Shown here one piece after another: positions 13,145 through 13,888 of a stretch of DNA of 13,888 nt. The stretch covers positions 1-13,888 of the forward strand of contig DIYF01000094.1 of the NCBI GenBank assembly GCA_002427745.1, given 5' to 3'. This DNA is from Roseivirga sp. UBA6061. Its GTDB lineage: Bacteria; Bacteroidota; Bacteroidia; Cytophagales; Cyclobacteriaceae. Position 1 is the first letter of the stretch. Each line of letters starts with the position of its first letter. The notes under the pieces were generated by a model. That model saw nothing but the letters and a program-made list of their open reading frames with translations. It did no database searches and had not been told where the DNA came from. Position numbers and translations under genes: made by a program.

Positions 13145-13834
13145 CTAATTATCGAAAGTGATCACCAAATCCCTGATGGCGGCTTTGGCAAGTATCACCT
13201 TCTCTCCGGTGGTACCGCTTATTCTGAATATAAGGTGACCTTTCTCTAACGGATTGCAGTCCTGTACATTGAAATATTCCTTACCATCCATTTTGAACCA
13301 GAGTCGGTTTCCTTTTTTGCCTATTTCCACCTGGTGCCATTGGCCTACGGTAGCGATGTTTTCAGGGAGCCTTTCGTAGAAGCCTCTGGACAAGGGAGAG
13401 AGGTTTTTATAGAAAAAAGGGCTTAAGCCATGAGAACTGTTGTTGAAGGTGAGGTTGTAGTGCTGCATATTGCTTCGCCATTCCCAAAATGCTTCCGGTG
13501 AAGCGTTGACAGCAGGCATAATGAGCTTGTCAGGGCTTTTGGTCTGCGATGCGGAAAACAGTGTGATCAGAACGCTCGACTCGGACATGGGCTTTACTTT
13601 GTAGCGAATCGTATAGTTCCCCTCATAGGCCTGAGGGCTTACCAGAAAGTAGCCGTCAGCTCCCTCTGTTTCTTCCATAATCAATACATCAGCTTCGATA
13701 GTAGTTTTTCCCTTGTCAAGTGTGGGCCATTGGGCCAGCTCCTGAGCGGCAATTTTTACCTGCTGTGCTATGATGATATGGCTTGTCGCTACCAGGGTGA
13801 TGGTGAGCTTGAGTAAAGTGTAGAATCTGATCAT
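13145..13834 (-). CDS. secreted beta-sandwich protein, possibly DUF1961/YesU-like
   Basis: This is a 229-residue exported protein of uncertain function. A signal peptide is visible at 1-23: Arg3 and Lys9, then a hydrophobic stretch up to IIIA, with likely cleavage before QQ. The rest is rich in alternating beta-type sequence and contains patterns of concanavalin A-like sandwich domains: YEGNYTIRYKVKP (70-82), LITLFSASQ (89-97), MQHYNLTFN (123-131), then GQWHQVEIGKKGNRLWFKMD (164-183). Its length and the FSA / HYNL / fractional-lectin pattern resemble DUF1961 proteins such as B. subtilis YesU, which lies among pectin-degradation genes. That match is by eye and moderate. The ATG at 13834 gives a proper signal peptide; a GTG at 13861 would add nine residues ahead of it. 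It may bind or process a polysaccharide. Confidence 0.7.
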   Translation of the reverse strand: MIRFYTLLKLTITLVATSHIIIAQQVKIAAQELAQWPTLDKGKTTIEADVLIMEETEGADGYFLVSPQAYEGNYTIRYKVKPMSESSVLITLFSASQTKSPDKLIMPAVNASPEAFWEWRSNMQHYNLTFNNSSHGLSPFFYKNLSPLSRGFYERLPENIATVGQWHQVEIGKKGNRLWFKMDGKEYFNVQDCNPLEKGHLIFRISGTTGEKVILAKAAIRDLVITFDN

Positions 13835-13888
13835 AAGTAGTATTTTAATCGATGGAGCCACCGTGTCGGTAGTCTCGTTTCTTTCTGT

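Overview
The window looks like chromosomal DNA of a member of the Bacteroidota, most likely the Cytophagales or a near relative (the order is inferred from gene style only). The main evidence is a PorX-type response regulator fused to a PglZ/alkaline-phosphatase-like domain. This protein controls the type IX secretion system and is confined to that phylum. It sits in the neighbourhood usual for the phylum: porX-tsaE-alanine dehydrogenase on one strand, and an HD-domain phosphohydrolase plus lpxD on the other. Strong Shine-Dalgarno sequences are mostly absent, which also fits.

Left part (1-5472): lpxD (cut by the window edge) and an SAMHD1/dGTPase-like HD protein are read leftwards. From a 50-bp divergent gap, porX, tsaE and an alanine dehydrogenase are read rightwards with overlapping stop/start codons. 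This block joins lipid A synthesis, nucleotide or signalling phosphohydrolysis, secretion control, tRNA t6A modification and alanine metabolism. It looks ancestral and vertically inherited.

Middle part (5568-11259): this is a DNA-alkylation repair region. An AlkA-like 3-methyladenine glycosylase reads rightwards. A leftward group encodes an AraC-type regulator fused to O6-methylguanine methyltransferase, a 2OG-Fe(II) oxygenase and a free-standing Ada zinc domain. Bacterial Ada therefore appears here as two separate proteins, and the free zinc domain has lost the residue that aligns with the methyl-accepting Cys38 of E. coli Ada. Between the two arms lies an 819-residue MacB/FtsX-type ABC permease gene with no ATPase gene beside it. 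Matching palindromic repeat modules flank this gene, and the convergent gap after it (9116-9312) is packed with related hairpins. These look like REP-type extragenic palindromes.

Right part (11398-13888): a LytS/YesM-like sensor kinase and a LytTR response regulator form an overlapping two-gene operon. Upstream of them on the same strand is a secreted, probably beta-sandwich protein resembling the DUF1961/YesU group.

No tRNA, rRNA, CRISPR array or transposase gene was seen. No gene-free stretch exceeds 300 bases. The best candidates for something new are the structured repeat family around the permease, with apparent compensatory changes in its stems, and the split Ada system with its altered zinc domain, partner oxygenase and a possible tandem operator.
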